From JADFXI01 sp963784135 (lineage in GTDB: Bacteria; Nitrospirota; Thermodesulfovibrionia; Thermodesulfovibrionales; Dissulfurispiraceae), in assembly GCA_963784135.1 (NCBI GenBank), contig CAWAQG010000016.1, positions 1 to 64,000 on the forward strand: DNA of 64,000 nucleotides, read 5' to 3'. Under the pieces are notes generated by a model. It did no database searches and was not told the DNA's origin. It saw nothing but the letters and a program-made list of their open reading frames with translations. The position numbers and the translations under genes are program-made. Below, piece by piece: positions 33,668-40,975 of the stretch (the stretch's first letter is position 1; each line of letters starts with the position of its first letter).

Positions 33668-33683
33668 TATGATTTAAATCATA
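33668..33683. promoter_or_regulatory. CRP/FNR-type palindrome upstream of mfd
   Basis: TATGATTTAAATCATA is a perfect 16-bp dyad containing TGAT-N4-ATCA, the layout bound by CRP/FNR-family regulators. It lies 6 bp before the mfd start codon on the minus strand and about 375 bp from the divergent cytochrome gene. Such a short palindrome can occur by chance in AT-rich DNA. Confidence 0.3.
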
Positions 33684-33829
33684 CCCTTTGTTATTCTTTT
33701 AATTATACTATATCCGAAATGATTAAAGATGCTTGGCTCTTATGTGACTTTAATTTAAAAGCGAGGGGAAAAATGAAACCACAGCCAAAAGCAGGCGCGT
33801 CTAAGCGAGTGCATAGAGGAATACTATAA

Positions 33830-33924
33830 GCCGTCATTCCCGCGCAGGCGGGAATCCATTTTTTCTATATTGACGGCTTGATGATGTGAGTAAATTGGAT
33901 TCCCGCCTGCGCGGGAATGACGGC
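33830..33924. repeat. GTCATTCCCGC paired repeat in the 397-bp mfd/cytochrome intergenic region
   Basis: Arms 33830-33858 and 33896-33924 are 29-bp perfect inverted repeats (GCCGTCATTCCCGCGCAGGC type), each itself a hairpin, around a 37-bp spacer. The rest of the gap (33662-34058) is AT-rich and holds a CT-rich word stretch at 33997-34018 (TCTCTGTGGTCTCTGTG), perhaps a single arm of a word hairpin, and the ribosome binding site of the cytochrome gene. Confidence 0.85.
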
Positions 33925-34058
33925 TATGAGAGGACACATAGGGACGGGAACAGATTCAGAACAAATTCTTGTGCAATACTTCGATCTTGATCCTTTCTCT
34001 GTGGTCTCTGTGCTTAATGTTAACAATATTTAAAAAAAGCAGAAGGAGGACCATTACA

Positions 34059-35279
34059 ATGAATTATGTGAGACTGGGAGTAGTATTTGCATTTGTTTTT
34101 CTCATTGGCAGCACGGCATTTGCCAGGAACCAAAGGAGTGACTGTGTTGAGTGCCACCGGAAGGTGACGCCGGGTATTGTACAGCAGCACCTTCAGGGCA
34201 AGATGGCAAAGGCAGGAGTTGATTGCTCCGCATGCCACGGCTCAGAGCATAAAAAAATGGATGACGCAAAACTTGCCAAAATGCCGACCCCCGAGACCTG
34301 TGCGGGATGCCACAAGAAACAGGTTGACCAGTTTAAAGCCGGCAAGCATAATCTCGCCTGGATAGCCTCGGGCGCCATGCCCATGATAACGCACCAGACC
34401 ACTGCCGTGGCAGGCGAGGGATACAAGGGATGTTCAAACTGCCATAAGATCGGGGTAAAATCAGATGCTGAGCGCGCGGGAATCCATTACGGAAATGCCC
34501 AGTGCGATTCCTGCCATACCAGGCATTCATTTAAGAAATCGGAAGCGCAGGACCCCAGGGCATGCCAAACATGCCATATGGGATTTGACCACCCTCAGTG
34601 GGAAATGTGGTCCGGCTCCAAGCACGGTACGATCTGGCAGATAGAAGGCAAATGGAGCAAAAGGGCGCCTACATGTCAGACCTGCCATATGCAGGACGGA
34701 AACCACAATGTTATGACCTCATGGGGTTTTCTGGCATTGCGGTTGCCGGAGGACGACAAAGAATGGATGAAAGACAGGGTGACCATTCTTCAGGCCCTCG
34801 GTGTGCTAGATGATAAGGGCAATCCTACTGCCAGACTTGACATAGTGAAGGCAGGCAAAGTGGCGCGGCTGACCAAAGAAGAGTTTCAGGAACAAAGAAA
34901 CAAAATGACCGCTGTCTGCGCAAAATGCCATGGCGCCTCTTACGCAAAAGGCCAGCTCGATGCAGCGGACAAGGTAGTAAAGGACGTCGACAAGATCATG
35001 GCAGAAGCTATCACAGTGGTAAAGGATTTATACAAAGACGATATACTGCAGAAGCCGGCAGGCTGGACCTTTGCCCCAGATCTGCTGCAGTTTTATGAGG
35101 CAAAGAGCTCGGTGGAACAGGATCTTTATGTCATGTTCCTTGAATACAGGATGAGGGCCATCCAGGGCGCGTTTCATATGAATCCCGACTATATGCACTG
35201 GTACGGTTGGGCGCCGATGAAAGAGACCTTGCAGAAGATTAAGGATGAGGCTGCAAAGTTGAGGGCAGAGAAGCAATAA
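34059..35279 (+). CDS. Octaheme c-type cytochrome, hydroxylamine oxidoreductase (HAO) family
   Basis: The ATG at 34059 follows AGAAGGAGGA; the 406-aa product has a signal peptide (MNYVRLGVVFAFVFLIGSTAFA) and so is periplasmic. Eight CXXCH sites are visible in order: CVECH, CSACH, CAGCH, CSNCH, CDSCH, CQTCH, CQTCH, CAKCH. HAO-family segments include CHKKQVDQFKAGKH, CHMGFDHPQWEMW and, near the C-terminus, MNPDYMHWYGWAP. Members either oxidise hydroxylamine or, in many anaerobes, act reductively on nitrogen compounds. Direction depends on a tyrosine crosslink at heme 4 that needs an alignment to judge. The neighbouring CopD/cytochrome-b5 gene is convergent, separated by a terminator. Confidence 0.93.
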   Translation: MNYVRLGVVFAFVFLIGSTAFARNQRSDCVECHRKVTPGIVQQHLQGKMAKAGVDCSACHGSEHKKMDDAKLAKMPTPETCAGCHKKQVDQFKAGKHNLAWIASGAMPMITHQTTAVAGEGYKGCSNCHKIGVKSDAERAGIHYGNAQCDSCHTRHSFKKSEAQDPRACQTCHMGFDHPQWEMWSGSKHGTIWQIEGKWSKRAPTCQTCHMQDGNHNVMTSWGFLALRLPEDDKEWMKDRVTILQALGVLDDKGNPTARLDIVKAGKVARLTKEEFQEQRNKMTAVCAKCHGASYAKGQLDAADKVVKDVDKIMAEAITVVKDLYKDDILQKPAGWTFAPDLLQFYEAKSSVEQDLYVMFLEYRMRAIQGAFHMNPDYMHWYGWAPMKETLQKIKDEAAKLRAEKQ

Positions 35280-35286
35280 ATAAATC

Positions 35287-35331
35287 GGAGAGCCGGGGAA
35301 TCGGGGAAAAGCCTTTTCTCCGGTTCTCCCC
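35287..35331. terminator. Bidirectional terminator between convergent cytochrome genes
   Basis: GGAGAGCCGGGGAATCGGGG faces TTCTCCGGTTCTCCCC in the 61-bp gap, forming a GC-rich stem-loop that could end transcription from either side. A T-run is weak on both strands. Confidence 0.55.
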
Positions 35332-35340
35332 TTCTGCATT

Positions 35341-36258
35341 TTATACCGGCCACCGCCAGAGAGCGATGATGAAGACTATGACAAAGGTCAGCGCCAGGTT
35401 CATATAGGCAAAAAAGTAAAAAAGCTGTACATGAAAGGGTGTCGGCGGTTTTTCGGTTCTCAATAAAAGGTTTCCTGCCGCCGGCATTGCAAGGACCTTT
35501 TCCTCACCGTGGGGCGCTGTTTTCAGCAGCTCGGTCATGTCCTGCCCCGCGGCATGCTTCCTCAAATGCGAACCGTCCTTCCAGAGCTTGCTGCGGGAAA
35601 CATCGTAAACCACCCCCTTATATGCGATGTGGGCGCGTCTTCCCTCCTTTCCGTCAAATATGGCAAGCTCATCAGGCGTAAAGGCCCCCGATATGCTTCC
35701 GCCGGCTGCTTTCCGTTGCCTGCGCAATCTCGGGCCGATGAATGTGGTCACTATGAGCGCGCTCAGGAACATTATGGCAAAGAGCGCTATTTTAATTCCG
35801 AGGAGAATCCCGAACCGTGTAGTATAAAAAGTTCTCCATGAAGGTATTCTGGCAATAGTCAGCAGGATGCCGGTTATGAGTATGATAATCATCGAGATCC
35901 AGCCCAGCAGGAGCTCCCCTCGTGGAAGCCCTTTTGCAGCGTAAGCGGGCTTCAGCAGCAGATGGACATAAATGATAGCTCCGAACCAGGTAATCGCCGC
36001 CATGATGTGGAAATAGCCGATGAAAAGGCGTACTATTTTCTGTGCCGCAGTCAGCGGGCTATAGTTTTGTTTGGCCCGGAGTTCTTCTAAATATTTTTCC
36101 CCCCTTTCTGTAAGCCGTCCGCCTCCGGCAGGGTCCACATGGCATTGAGAACACGTGAGTCCTGTCTGCTGCGCAAACTCGGGTGTGGCAGAGGACAACG
36201 AGGGAATAAAGAGAAATAAAAGGACAAAAAGGAAGTTGATAAAAGTCAGGTTTTTCAT
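35341..36258 (-). CDS. Membrane protein with one c-heme site, CopD-like helices and a cytochrome-b5-like domain
   Basis: The 305-aa product starts with a signal peptide (MKNLTFINFLFVLLFLFIPS). A periplasmic segment with one CXXCH (TCSQCHVDPAGGG) follows. Four hydrophobic helices come next (about 80-180: HIMAAITWFGAIIYVHLL, LLGWISMIIILITGILLTI), resembling CopD/cytochrome-b-type proteins with conserved His. The cytochrome-b5-like domain comes next (HIAYKGVVYDVSRSKLW, HLRKHAAGQDMTELL), and a final helix (LALTFVIVFIIALW) ends it. This mix suggests electron transfer between the quinone pool and a periplasmic partner, perhaps the adjacent octaheme cytochrome; that pairing is inferred from position. 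It overlaps the carbonic-anhydrase-like gene by 4 bp. Confidence 0.85.
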   Translation of the reverse strand: MKNLTFINFLFVLLFLFIPSLSSATPEFAQQTGLTCSQCHVDPAGGGRLTERGEKYLEELRAKQNYSPLTAAQKIVRLFIGYFHIMAAITWFGAIIYVHLLLKPAYAAKGLPRGELLLGWISMIIILITGILLTIARIPSWRTFYTTRFGILLGIKIALFAIMFLSALIVTTFIGPRLRRQRKAAGGSISGAFTPDELAIFDGKEGRRAHIAYKGVVYDVSRSKLWKDGSHLRKHAAGQDMTELLKTAPHGEEKVLAMPAAGNLLLRTEKPPTPFHVQLFYFFAYMNLALTFVIVFIIALWRWPV

Positions 36259-36977
36259 GGAGCGCTGAACAGTTCAATCTCACCGCTTTCAATGTGGTAT
36301 ATGCCGGCAACAAGCTTAAGATCTCCTGATGCTATAAGCTTTTTAATTAGAGGGCTTTTCCTGAGCAGGTATTTCTGCTGGACCAGCACGTTCTCCCTGA
36401 TAGCATTATTAAGGATGTCCTCTTTAGTGCCGCCCCTTGCGGTCGCATTTTTTACAGCAGGCAGTATTTTCCTGAGTATTGTCCAGATATTATCTTCGGT
36501 TTTCTCTTTTGCTTCGAGAGCATACGATACCGCATCGCATTTATCATTTCCCAGCAGCACTATAAGGGGCACATGGAGATGCTCGACAGCATATTCGATG
36601 CTGCCCACTGAAATTGGATCAAGCACATTGCCTGCGGACCGGACAACGAATAAATCACCCAGGCCCTGGTCAAAGATGATTTCAGGGGCCACGCGCGAGT
36701 CTGAACTTGTGACTACTATTGCAAAAGGATGTTGCGCCTTTAAGAGTGCTTTCCTTCTTGCGTCGCCGGTGTCTTTTGCAGCCGGGCTGCCTGAAATAAA
36801 CCGTTTGTTGCCGTCCAGGAGTTTGATTAAGGCTTCATCACCTTTTTGAGCAGCCGCAAAGGAAAGGCTGACGATAAAAAACAGGCAACAGGCAATAGGC
36901 AAAAACCAGGCAATGGGCAATAGGCGATAGGCGATAGGCGGTTGTATTTTATTCTTAATTTTTAGGCTATAACCCAT
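36255..36977 (-). CDS. Secreted beta-carbonic-anhydrase homologue lacking two zinc ligands
   Basis: The 240-aa protein keeps the beta-carbonic anhydrase fold signatures: LLDGNKRFISG, SSDSRVAPEIIFDQGLGDLF, VVRSAGN and SIEYAVEHL. However, the first zinc ligand (Cys in C-S-D-S-R) is Ser, and the His of G-H-x-x-C is Asn (LLGNDKCDAV); only the second Cys remains. Hydration of CO2 by the usual mechanism is therefore unlikely. The signal peptide (PIAWFLPIACCLFFIVSLSF, cleavage near AAA-Q) and the start codon lie in word hairpin 8. The downstream CopD/b5 gene overlaps by 4 bp, so both are probably made together. It could have become a binding or structural protein. Confidence 0.88.
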   Translation of the reverse strand: MGYSLKIKNKIQPPIAYRLLPIAWFLPIACCLFFIVSLSFAAAQKGDEALIKLLDGNKRFISGSPAAKDTGDARRKALLKAQHPFAIVVTSSDSRVAPEIIFDQGLGDLFVVRSAGNVLDPISVGSIEYAVEHLHVPLIVLLGNDKCDAVSYALEAKEKTEDNIWTILRKILPAVKNATARGGTKEDILNNAIRENVLVQQKYLLRKSPLIKKLIASGDLKLVAGIYHIESGEIELFSAP

Positions 36978-36997
36978 TGCCTATAGCCTATCGCCTG
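36881..36997. repeat. Word hairpin 8 (AATAGGC/GATAGGC words), partly coding
   Basis: The left arm 36881-36940 is the longest in the window (about nine words of the CAATAGG, GATAGGC kind). The right arm 36963-36997 is CCATTGCCTATAGCCTATCG type. On the minus strand the right arm encodes the RfaE2 C-terminus (SGDRL) and its stop, and the left arm encodes much of the signal peptide of the carbonic-anhydrase-like protein. Confidence 0.85.
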
Positions 36998-37448
36998 ATT
37001 TCAGTATCTTCTCGATAATCCCGCTGGTAGATACCCCTGCCACATACGGGAGACTATGTGTTTCAGCCGCAATATCCGAGCCGACTATGTCCTCTTTCTT
37101 CCAGTCTCCGCCCTTTACGAGCACATCCGGTCTGATGGATTTTATAAGTTCATAGGGAGTATCTTCGGAAAAGAGGGTGACGAAATCCACCATTTCGAGC
37201 GCTGCGAGCACTTCAGCCCTCTGCGTTTCCTCATTGATGGGCCTTTGGGGCTTCAGTCGCCTTACTGAGGCATCGGAATTAATCCCGACTATGAGAATAT
37301 CTCCCAGTTTTTTGGCCTCTATTAAGTATCGGATGTGCCCAATGTGCAACAGGTCAAAACAGCCGTTGGTAAAGACTATTTTTTTCCCTTCGGATTTGAG
37401 CCTTGCCGCAATTTCTTCAAGTTCATTCCGTAAACGTACTTTGGACAT
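36981..37448 (-). CDS. rfaE2: D-glycero-beta-D-manno-heptose 1-phosphate adenylyltransferase
   Basis: The 155-aa nucleotidyltransferase corresponds to the C-terminal half of E. coli HldE. It has KIVFTNGCFDLLHIGHIRYL (the HxGH motif), VGINSDASVRRLK and DVLVKGGDWKKEDIVG. It makes ADP-heptose precursor for the lipopolysaccharide inner core, fitting the lipid A genes nearby. A separate kinase half (RfaE1) is not in the window. The gene overlaps the NUDIX gene by 26 bp. The final residues SGDRL and the stop are encoded by the word hairpin. Confidence 0.95.
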   Translation of the reverse strand: MSKVRLRNELEEIAARLKSEGKKIVFTNGCFDLLHIGHIRYLIEAKKLGDILIVGINSDASVRRLKPQRPINEETQRAEVLAALEMVDFVTLFSEDTPYELIKSIRPDVLVKGGDWKKEDIVGSDIAAETHSLPYVAGVSTSGIIEKILKSGDRL

Positions 37449-37881
37449 AATGCTCCAGCAGTTTAGCGGCTTTATTAAGTACTTCCCGGTCGCTTTTGTA
37501 GGACAATTTTTTCATGGCGTCATCCATGGGGAACCATTGTGCCTCGTCCACCTCAGGGCAGGCATTGCCGATGGCCCCGCTGACATATTCCACCAGGAAG
37601 TATGCGACAGTTTTCCTGTACTTTATGTTCTCGTCTTTCAGGTAAAACCAGTAAGATTTCTTATCGAGAGGCCCCACGATTTTACCCGTAAGTCCGGTCT
37701 CTTCGCGTATTTCCCTTATTGCTGCGGCCTCGGGTTGTTCCCCCTTATCGATTATGCCTTTAGGAAGCGTCCATATGGCTTTCCCCTTTGTTGCGATCAG
37801 GGCCGCCTCAAAGCCTGCCGCTGTCTTCCTGAAGATGACCCCTCCTGCCGAGTTCAGGTATTTCATTGTTGCGGGTCTCAT
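37423..37881 (-). CDS. NUDIX hydrolase
   Basis: The 152-aa protein has a full NUDIX box: GIIDKGEQPEAAAIREIREE plus TGL, with the metal-binding REIREE core. The N-terminus SAGGVIFRKTAAGFEAALI and WTLPKG match small diadenosine-polyphosphate or nucleotide-diphosphate pyrophosphatases. It lies inside a minus-strand envelope operon (uppS to rfaE2), overlapping rfaE2 by 26 bp and 13 bp after rseP. A housekeeping role in removing nucleotide diphosphates is likely; the substrate is unknown. Confidence 0.9.
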   Translation of the reverse strand: MRPATMKYLNSAGGVIFRKTAAGFEAALIATKGKAIWTLPKGIIDKGEQPEAAAIREIREETGLTGKIVGPLDKKSYWFYLKDENIKYRKTVAYFLVEYVSGAIGNACPEVDEAQWFPMDDAMKKLSYKSDREVLNKAAKLLEHYVQSTFTE

Positions 37882-37894
37882 GCCGTGCCGCCTT

Positions 37895-38977
37895 TCATGG
37901 CAGTGGTTTCCCGCTGATAATCCTGAAAATATCGTTATACATTGCGAAAATCATAAGCATAAGCAGTAAGGCAAGCCCGACACGCTGCGCAATAACAATG
38001 GCATTCTCGCTCAACGGCTTCTTCCGTATCGCTTCAAGAGCGATAAAGAAAATGTGCCCGCCGTCAAGAACAGGAATAGGAAGCAGGTTTAAGATGCCAA
38101 GATTAATGCTTATTACCGCGGCAAAAAAGAAATAGCTCAGGTAGCCTGCCGCTGCCTGTTTCTCAGCCAGTTGAAATATAAGAATAGGGCCGCCGATGGT
38201 TTCAGCAGGAACTATTCTCTGTATAAGTTTTATTATGCTGACTACGGTTATAGCAGATATGTCCCACGTCTTCAGGAATGCATTCTTAAAGGCGCCGGGG
38301 AGGTTTTCCCTTACTGTAAATGTCTCTCCCGAGGGTTTAACTCCTATGAGTCCCACCTTCCGCTCTTCTCCGAACAGGTCTTTCATCTTTTTGTTTTCGG
38401 GAGTTATCGAGATGGGAAGGAGCACATCTTTTCTTTGCACTGTCAACGCCAGGGGCTTGCCCGGGCTGCCATGAATGATATCGGTCATCTCAGCCCACTG
38501 CTTGACCGGGCTGCCGTTGATCGCCACGATTTTATCGCCTTTCTGCAGCAGGGCTTTGGCCGCAGGTGTATCGGGCATCACCTCGCCTATCGTGGGCGAC
38601 AGTACAGGGACCCCTGCAAGAAAAACAAAAAAGAAAATAACGACAGCGGTCAGAAGGTTGAACACCGGTCCGGCAAGGATAATCAGCACCCGCTTATAGG
38701 CAGGTTTGTAACGGAATGAACGGTCCTCCTCTGAAGCCTCTACATCATCTTCAACTTCTCCGATGTCCTCCTGTCCGAGCATTTTTACATAACCGCCGAG
38801 AGGGACAGCCGAGATCACATATTCCGTCTCCCCAAGCTGTTTCCCGATGACCCTGGGCCCGAAACCGAGCGAGAACTTGAGCACTTTCACGCCGCTCAGC
38901 TTTGCCAGCAGAAAATGTCCCATTTCATGAACAAATATGATAAATCCGAACAACAGAATGGCTGATATGATGCCCAA
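37895..38977 (-). CDS. rseP: Site-2 protease RseP (RIP metalloprotease)
   Basis: The 360-aa inner-membrane zinc protease cleaves within the membrane, typically anti-sigma factors of the envelope stress response. HExxH is visible in FIIFVHEMGHFLLAKLSG at the first helix, the LDG motif in NLLPIPVLDGGHIFF near the C-terminus, and one PDZ domain (about 125-210, GDKIVAINGSPVK). E. coli RseP has two PDZ domains; one is common in other phyla. It sits directly downstream of dxr, an arrangement (uppS-cdsA-dxr-rseP) conserved in many bacteria. Confidence 0.95.
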   Translation of the reverse strand: MGIISAILLFGFIIFVHEMGHFLLAKLSGVKVLKFSLGFGPRVIGKQLGETEYVISAVPLGGYVKMLGQEDIGEVEDDVEASEEDRSFRYKPAYKRVLIILAGPVFNLLTAVVIFFFVFLAGVPVLSPTIGEVMPDTPAAKALLQKGDKIVAINGSPVKQWAEMTDIIHGSPGKPLALTVQRKDVLLPISITPENKKMKDLFGEERKVGLIGVKPSGETFTVRENLPGAFKNAFLKTWDISAITVVSIIKLIQRIVPAETIGGPILIFQLAEKQAAAGYLSYFFFAAVISINLGILNLLPIPVLDGGHIFFIALEAIRKKPLSENAIVIAQRVGLALLLMLMIFAMYNDIFRIISGKPLP

Positions 38978-39001
38978 TTAATGCCTCCGGAACTCTAAAC
39001 T

Positions 39002-40156
39002 CTATAACCCTATTGCCGTTTTGCTTTCTTCTCTCGCCCATCTGTCGGCTTCAAGGATAACGGCAATGTCATCGGCGGGCTGTATTGTATGCGCTTCCAT
39101 TACTTTTTTTATTATAGCAGGTATTTTGTTAAAACCAATAATGCCGTCCAGGAATGCCCTGACAGCGATCTCATTGGCGGCATTCAGTACAGCCGGCAGG
39201 GTACCGCCTTCCTGCAGAGCTTCATAGGCAAAAGTAAGGCAGGAAAACGTCGCAGTATCCGGTCGTTGAAAGGTAAGACCCGGCAGTTTCTCCCACGCGA
39301 GGGGTTTCATGACCGTGTCCAGCCTTTCCGGATAAGACAGGGCATAGGCAATGGGCCCTCTCATGTCCGGCTGCGAAAGCTGGGCCATGTAACTGCCGTC
39401 AGCAAACTCAACAATGGAATGTATGATGCTTTGTGGATGGATAAGCACATCTATTTTATCGAGGGGCAGGCCGAAAAGATGAAAGGCCTCTATCACTTCA
39501 AGCCCCTTGTTCATGAGCGTGGCTGAATCTATGGATATTTTCCGGCCCATGCTCCAGTTCGGATGTTTCAGCGCGCTGCCGGGCGAAGCAGTTTCAAGTT
39601 CCTCTCTCGTCTTGCCTATAAAAGGCCCTCCGGATGCGGTGAGTATTATTTTTTTGACAGAGGTTTTTTCGTATCCTTGCATGCACTGGAAGATAGCGCT
39701 GTGTTCGCTGTCAACCGGCAGGAGAGTGGTACCGTGGATACGGACCTCTGAAAGGGCAAGGTCGCCGGCCATCACAAGGGTTTCCTTGTTTGCCAGCGCA
39801 ACTGTCTTCCCCGATCTTATTGCGGCGAGAGTGGGCAGGAGGCCCGCAGCCCCCACAATGGCGGATATCACAATGTCCGCCTCCGGCATCGAGGCTGTAC
39901 TGCTTATGCCGTCGGTCCCGAAGAGTATCTCGGGAGCAGTGCTCCGCCCCAACATCTCACGGAGGGCCCAATAGGTTTCCTCATCAGAGACCGCAACTCT
40001 TTCGGGATGGAATAGCTGGATTTGCTCCATGAGCAGCGCAGCGTTTCTGCCGGCAGTCAGGCCTATGACACTGAAACGGCCGGGAAACTTTGCGATGACA
40101 TCCAGTGAGTTTTTCCCTATCGAGCCTGTTGAACCGAGGATTACTATCTTTTTCAT
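39002..40156 (-). CDS. dxr: 1-deoxy-D-xylulose 5-phosphate reductoisomerase
   Basis: Dxr performs the first committed step of the MEP isoprenoid pathway, which feeds undecaprenyl phosphate made by UppS. The 384-aa protein has the NADPH motif GSTGSIGKNSLDVI, LANKETLVMAG, PVDSEHSAIFQC (metal-binding), LTASGGPF, HPNWSMGRKISIDSATLMNK and the flexible-loop QPDMRGPIAYAL. The gene starts 4 bp inside the end of cdsA, consistent with translational coupling. Confidence 0.97.
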   Translation of the reverse strand: MKKIVILGSTGSIGKNSLDVIAKFPGRFSVIGLTAGRNAALLMEQIQLFHPERVAVSDEETYWALREMLGRSTAPEILFGTDGISSTASMPEADIVISAIVGAAGLLPTLAAIRSGKTVALANKETLVMAGDLALSEVRIHGTTLLPVDSEHSAIFQCMQGYEKTSVKKIILTASGGPFIGKTREELETASPGSALKHPNWSMGRKISIDSATLMNKGLEVIEAFHLFGLPLDKIDVLIHPQSIIHSIVEFADGSYMAQLSQPDMRGPIAYALSYPERLDTVMKPLAWEKLPGLTFQRPDTATFSCLTFAYEALQEGGTLPAVLNAANEIAVRAFLDGIIGFNKIPAIIKKVMEAHTIQPADDIAVILEADRWAREESKTAIGL

Positions 40157-40974
40157 AAGAAGAGAGTCATCCAGTATAGGACAGGTCCTGCGAAGAGTAC
40201 CCCATCTATTTTGTCAAGGAATCCCCCGTGACCCGGGATGAGGGAGCCGGAATCTTTAATGTTTGCGTCCCGCTTAAACATGGATTCTACAAGGTCTCCG
40301 GCAATGGTAACCGCGCCGATTACCCCCCCGATTACAAAAAGCTCAAACATTCCCTTATGGTCAAACAGCAGAGCGCCCAGAATAAGCGAAGCCATGACGC
40401 CCCCTGCAACTGAACCGACAGCCCCTGCTATGGTTTTGTTCGGGCTGACTGCACTATACAGTTTTCTTTCCCCTATGCCCTTGCCGACGTAGTAAGCCAT
40501 GCTATCGGCAGCATAAACGCACCCGTACAAAAATAAAATCCATTCGTACCCCTTTAATCTCAAATACCATTGGGCCATTAACAGATTGGGAATATAAAAG
40601 ATGCCGACGACAGCGGGCGCAATATCTTTTAACGATGCCATAGGCCCGTTTTTCGTAAAAAGCCTTACCAGCGAAATCAGCATAAATGTCAGAATAAAGG
40701 CACACGCCTGCATACTTGCGTGAGAGGACCCGGCCCCTGAAAAGCGCATCGAAATCCAGGGAGAGCATAGCGTTAAAATGCCTCCAAGCATTCCGCTCAG
40801 AGAGAGCAATCTGTCCGTTTTGTACATGGAATAAAATTCGGCCTGAGCAATAACACTAACAATGACCAGCAGGGAAAGAAAGTAAAGCGGGGAGAGTTTT
40901 GCAATATAAAAGTAGAACAGGGGCAGCGCAATGGCCGCAACAGCGACTCTTTTTAAGTGCAGGATGTCAAACAT
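40153..40974 (-). CDS. cdsA: Phosphatidate cytidylyltransferase
   Basis: CdsA makes CDP-diacylglycerol for phospholipid synthesis at the inner membrane. The ATG at 40974 (MFDILHLKRVAVAAIALPL) gives 273 aa with about eight membrane helices; a longer frame from 41010 would overlap uppS. The signature SxxKRxxxxKD region is present as MFKRDANIKDSGSLIPGHGG followed by FLDKIDG. SPNKTIAGAVGSVAGG is also typical. The gene overlaps dxr by 4 bp and starts just after the uppS stop. Confidence 0.94.
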   Translation of the reverse strand: MFDILHLKRVAVAAIALPLFYFYIAKLSPLYFLSLLVIVSVIAQAEFYSMYKTDRLLSLSGMLGGILTLCSPWISMRFSGAGSSHASMQACAFILTFMLISLVRLFTKNGPMASLKDIAPAVVGIFYIPNLLMAQWYLRLKGYEWILFLYGCVYAADSMAYYVGKGIGERKLYSAVSPNKTIAGAVGSVAGGVMASLILGALLFDHKGMFELFVIGGVIGAVTIAGDLVESMFKRDANIKDSGSLIPGHGGFLDKIDGVLFAGPVLYWMTLFL

Positions 40975-40975
40975 C

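Noticed and set aside
33641..33829. Small plus-strand frame of 62 codons
   Set aside because: It overlaps the mfd start in antisense, ends in a GTCATTCCCGC repeat area and has no ribosome binding site or recognisable family.
34059..35279. Evidence that the organism is a nitrifier
   Set aside because: HAO-family octaheme cytochromes are widespread in anaerobes; no amo, hydrazine or nitrite oxidoreductase genes are in the window.
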